Source: a virus
Strand: one strand, 5' to 3'
DNA length: 64,000 bases
IMG/VR virus record: IMGVR_UViG_3300025668_000745
Location: 1-64,000 of that record
The position numbers and the translations under genes are program-made. The notes beneath the pieces were generated by a model that had not been told where the DNA came from, did no database searches, and saw only the letters and a list, made by a program, of their open reading frames with translations. Of this stretch, positions 62,334-64,000 are shown in pieces. Each line of letters begins with the position of its first letter. The stretch's first letter is position 1.

Positions 62334-63086
62334 ATGGATTCAAAAACACATGATAAGGACGGTAATCCTTTAAACTTGATGCCTAAGGCAAACAGATTGC
62401 ATCAAGCAAGTTATTACGATACATGGTTAACTACTCCTGAAAGATATGAACCAACTCCTGAAGATATAAAATGCGAACTGCAACTTCAAGCCTTGGGTAA
62501 TTTTGAGCAGTTGTGTTTCAACTTTAATTACGAAAAGTTTACAAAAGAACTCGAAAATTTTGAGTTTGTGCCTTACTTGCGTAGAGAAGGTATCACCAAT
62601 GACCGAGACGGATTAATGTTAGTTGGATTAGAGGGCGATAAGTCAAACGATAGTTTAAGTAGACCCGAAGCTATTGCTCGTGCTGGCAGACACTTAGAAG
62701 AAACAGATTTTACATTTCCTACTGATGCATATATTGGACTAACTTCTCTACACGAAGTCTTAGATTATTGGGGTGGATTAGGACGCACAATGATTGTTAA
62801 AAGTAACAAGGGAGGCTGGTTCCCACCACATCGAGATGCTCCACAACTTACAAGAGATTGTTTTAGAGTTATTGTATTTCTTGGCCCTGCAACAGATTTT
62901 GATGCATATGAATGGTACTTGGGAGACGAAAGAAGAATAATTATTCCTAATACTGCATACTATGTAGACACACGTAAAGTACACAGAACACATGCTTGGG
63001 CAGACGATAGTTATCACTTAGTATTAAATGTTCCAAAAACTTGGCCTAATGTACTTAAACTTATGAGCAAATTAAGACACTATTGA
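62334..63086 (+). CDS. 2-oxoglutarate/Fe(II) oxygenase-like protein (aspartyl-hydroxylase type)
   Basis: A 250-residue protein. GGWFPPHRDAPQ contains H166-x-D168 and KVHRTHAW offers H217 or H220 as the third iron ligand. The HRD...H triad within a double-stranded beta helix, and the GxxPPHxD-type context, resemble the aspartyl/asparaginyl beta-hydroxylase branch. A basic residue that could bind 2-oxoglutarate is present (R178 in DCFRVIVFL), though its role is a guess. The first 80 residues are an extension with no known motif. AAAGGAAG is the ribosome site; no clear late octamer precedes it. The substrate is unknown. Confidence 0.7.
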   Translation: MDSKTHDKDGNPLNLMPKANRLHQASYYDTWLTTPERYEPTPEDIKCELQLQALGNFEQLCFNFNYEKFTKELENFEFVPYLRREGITNDRDGLMLVGLEGDKSNDSLSRPEAIARAGRHLEETDFTFPTDAYIGLTSLHEVLDYWGGLGRTMIVKSNKGGWFPPHRDAPQLTRDCFRVIVFLGPATDFDAYEWYLGDERRIIIPNTAYYVDTRKVHRTHAWADDSYHLVLNVPKTWPNVLKLMSKLRHY

Positions 63087-63087
63087 T

Positions 63088-63795
63088 ATGCGTTCTGAAA
63101 GCCAAATCAACTTATTAAAATCACATCATTCAGATCCGTTTTCATTATCTAATTTCCTTACATCGCAAGAGGTTGAGGATCTATTAGATTACTATTTTAA
63201 TAATCAAGACAATGTTATTAAAAAAACAACAGGACCGAGTGTACTAAAAATAAAAGATAACTTATTAGATAATATAATAAGCAGACTAAAATTACAAATA
63301 GGTGACTTTGATATAAGGTATGCACATTTCTTTGATGTAACCGGTCCGCATGTAATTCACAATGATGACGAATTTGATTATCCAGAATCGTATAAAGCAT
63401 TTACAATACCGCTTAAAATATATGGTAATAGTGATGATGTAAAATTAGTTATATATGATCAATATTACTACGGAGGCCCTGCTAAATTTTTTAATAATCA
63501 AGACACAAGTACTTGGAATGTGCATTATAATCCACCGCTTACTGATTATACTAATGTTGAAAATACAAATAACAGTGGTATATCAAAAACTGAAAAGGAA
63601 GAATATCTTACACACTTGGAAGATAAATGGTTGGAAGGGTTAAGCATCAAAAGTATGTTAGATTGGAAAATACAAAATGTTTTATGTTTTGACAGTTTAC
63701 AATTACATTCGTCTACAGATTTTAATGCTAAAGGCATTGAACGAAAAATAGGATTAAGTATATTTACAGTTTTATCTGATCAAGCAAAAGACTAA
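63088..63795 (+). CDS. 2-oxoglutarate/Fe(II) oxygenase-like protein
   Basis: A 235-residue protein. H91-N-D93 (VIHNDDEF) and H207 (LQLHSSTDF), followed by R219 (ERKIGLSIFTVL), form the expected HxD...H...R arrangement of Fe(II)/2-oxoglutarate dioxygenases; R219 would bind the 2-oxoglutarate carboxylate. Residues 120-190 are an acidic, Tyr/Asn-rich insertion between the metal ligands. It begins one base after the previous oxygenase, so the two are probably co-expressed. Its last 32 bases overlap a convergent gene. Confidence 0.68.
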   Translation: MRSESQINLLKSHHSDPFSLSNFLTSQEVEDLLDYYFNNQDNVIKKTTGPSVLKIKDNLLDNIISRLKLQIGDFDIRYAHFFDVTGPHVIHNDDEFDYPESYKAFTIPLKIYGNSDDVKLVIYDQYYYGGPAKFFNNQDTSTWNVHYNPPLTDYTNVENTNNSGISKTEKEEYLTHLEDKWLEGLSIKSMLDWKIQNVLCFDSLQLHSSTDFNAKGIERKIGLSIFTVLSDQAKD

Positions 63796-64000
63796 CATCT
63801 AATTTTTTATTTTTGTAGTCGTTTTCTTTTATTAAGAATTTTTCTATATCGTTTGATGTATAAGATCCTGTTCCTATAAGACTCCTTAAACTTTTAAGCC
63901 AAATACATACATTATTCTTACATGCTTCTGCATGTTCGCCTTTAGAATTTAATACTATTTGTATTGCTTCGTCGACATATTTTCTAAATTCAATAGGTAA
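63764..64000 (-). CDS. C-terminal part of an unidentified minus-strand gene (cut by window edge)
   Basis: The minus strand is open from the window edge to TAA at 63764-63766, giving 78 residues rich in Lys, Asn and Leu. It includes PIEFRKYVDEAIQIVLNSKG, then CIWLKSLRSLIGTGSYTSND and a C-terminal LLLDQIKL. The composition is that of a real helical protein of this phage, and the part beyond 63795 has no competing gene. I do not recognise the family. Its end overlaps the oxygenase gene by 32 bases. Confidence 0.6.
   Translation of the reverse strand, partial: LPIEFRKYVDEAIQIVLNSKGEHAEACKNNVCIWLKSLRSLIGTGSYTSNDIEKFLIKENDYKNKKLDVSLLLDQIKL

Noticed and set aside
1-64000. CRISPR arrays, insertion sequences, integrase or attachment sites
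   Set aside because: No regularly spaced direct repeats, transposase motifs or tyrosine/serine recombinase motifs were seen on either strand.

Overview
This window reads as a piece of a marine T4-like myovirus (tailed phage) genome with low G+C and dense, mostly overlapping genes. The evidence is a T4-type core: gp46/gp47 recombination nuclease, gp55-type late sigma factor, baseplate proteins (gp48/54-like, gp53, gp5, gp25, gp6, giant gp7) and repeated matches to the T4 late promoter TATAAATA. The gene set resembles marine T4-likes of cyanobacteria and SAR11/SAR116-type alphaproteobacteria. The host cannot be fixed from the sequence.

Layout. 1-491: no convincing gene; hairpins and a G+C-rich, probably structured stretch. 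492-4832 (minus strand): GIY-YIG endonuclease, a small conserved-type protein, gp46, gp47 and gp55, with two good sigma70-type promoters. 4959-38011 (plus strand): the late virion module, made of baseplate hub and wedge genes, two adjacent peptidoglycan-hydrolase domains, a 1156-residue gp6, a 4998-residue gp7, a gp8-like protein, three paralogous fibre proteins (one with a tail-collar domain) and one more probable appendage protein. Late-promoter-like octamers precede several of these genes.

38019-60473 is one tightly coupled accessory operon behind a near-consensus sigma70 promoter: a small protein, two GT-A-type glycosyltransferase paralogues, an unknown protein, a tandem-domain glycosyltransferase, a methyltransferase-like protein, four SGNH-hydrolase-like proteins and twelve radical-SAM core proteins, one with its C-terminal cysteine domain encoded separately. 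A thirteenth radical-SAM gene (60509-61627) has its own promoter and very different base composition. 61617-64000 carries a nitroreductase-like gene, two 2-oxoglutarate/Fe(II) oxygenase-like genes and the end of an unidentified minus-strand gene.

The standout system is the set of 13 radical-SAM cores in 17 kb, in three architectures: N-terminal twitch-type, 'GDP' type with C-terminal cysteines, and CxxxCxYC type with a short cysteine tail. They alternate in part with SGNH proteins and sit behind glycosyltransferases. My working inference is a phage-encoded pathway that builds or remodels a complex glycan or other surface polymer (host envelope or virion). The substrate cannot be read from the sequence, and peptide modification is not excluded.
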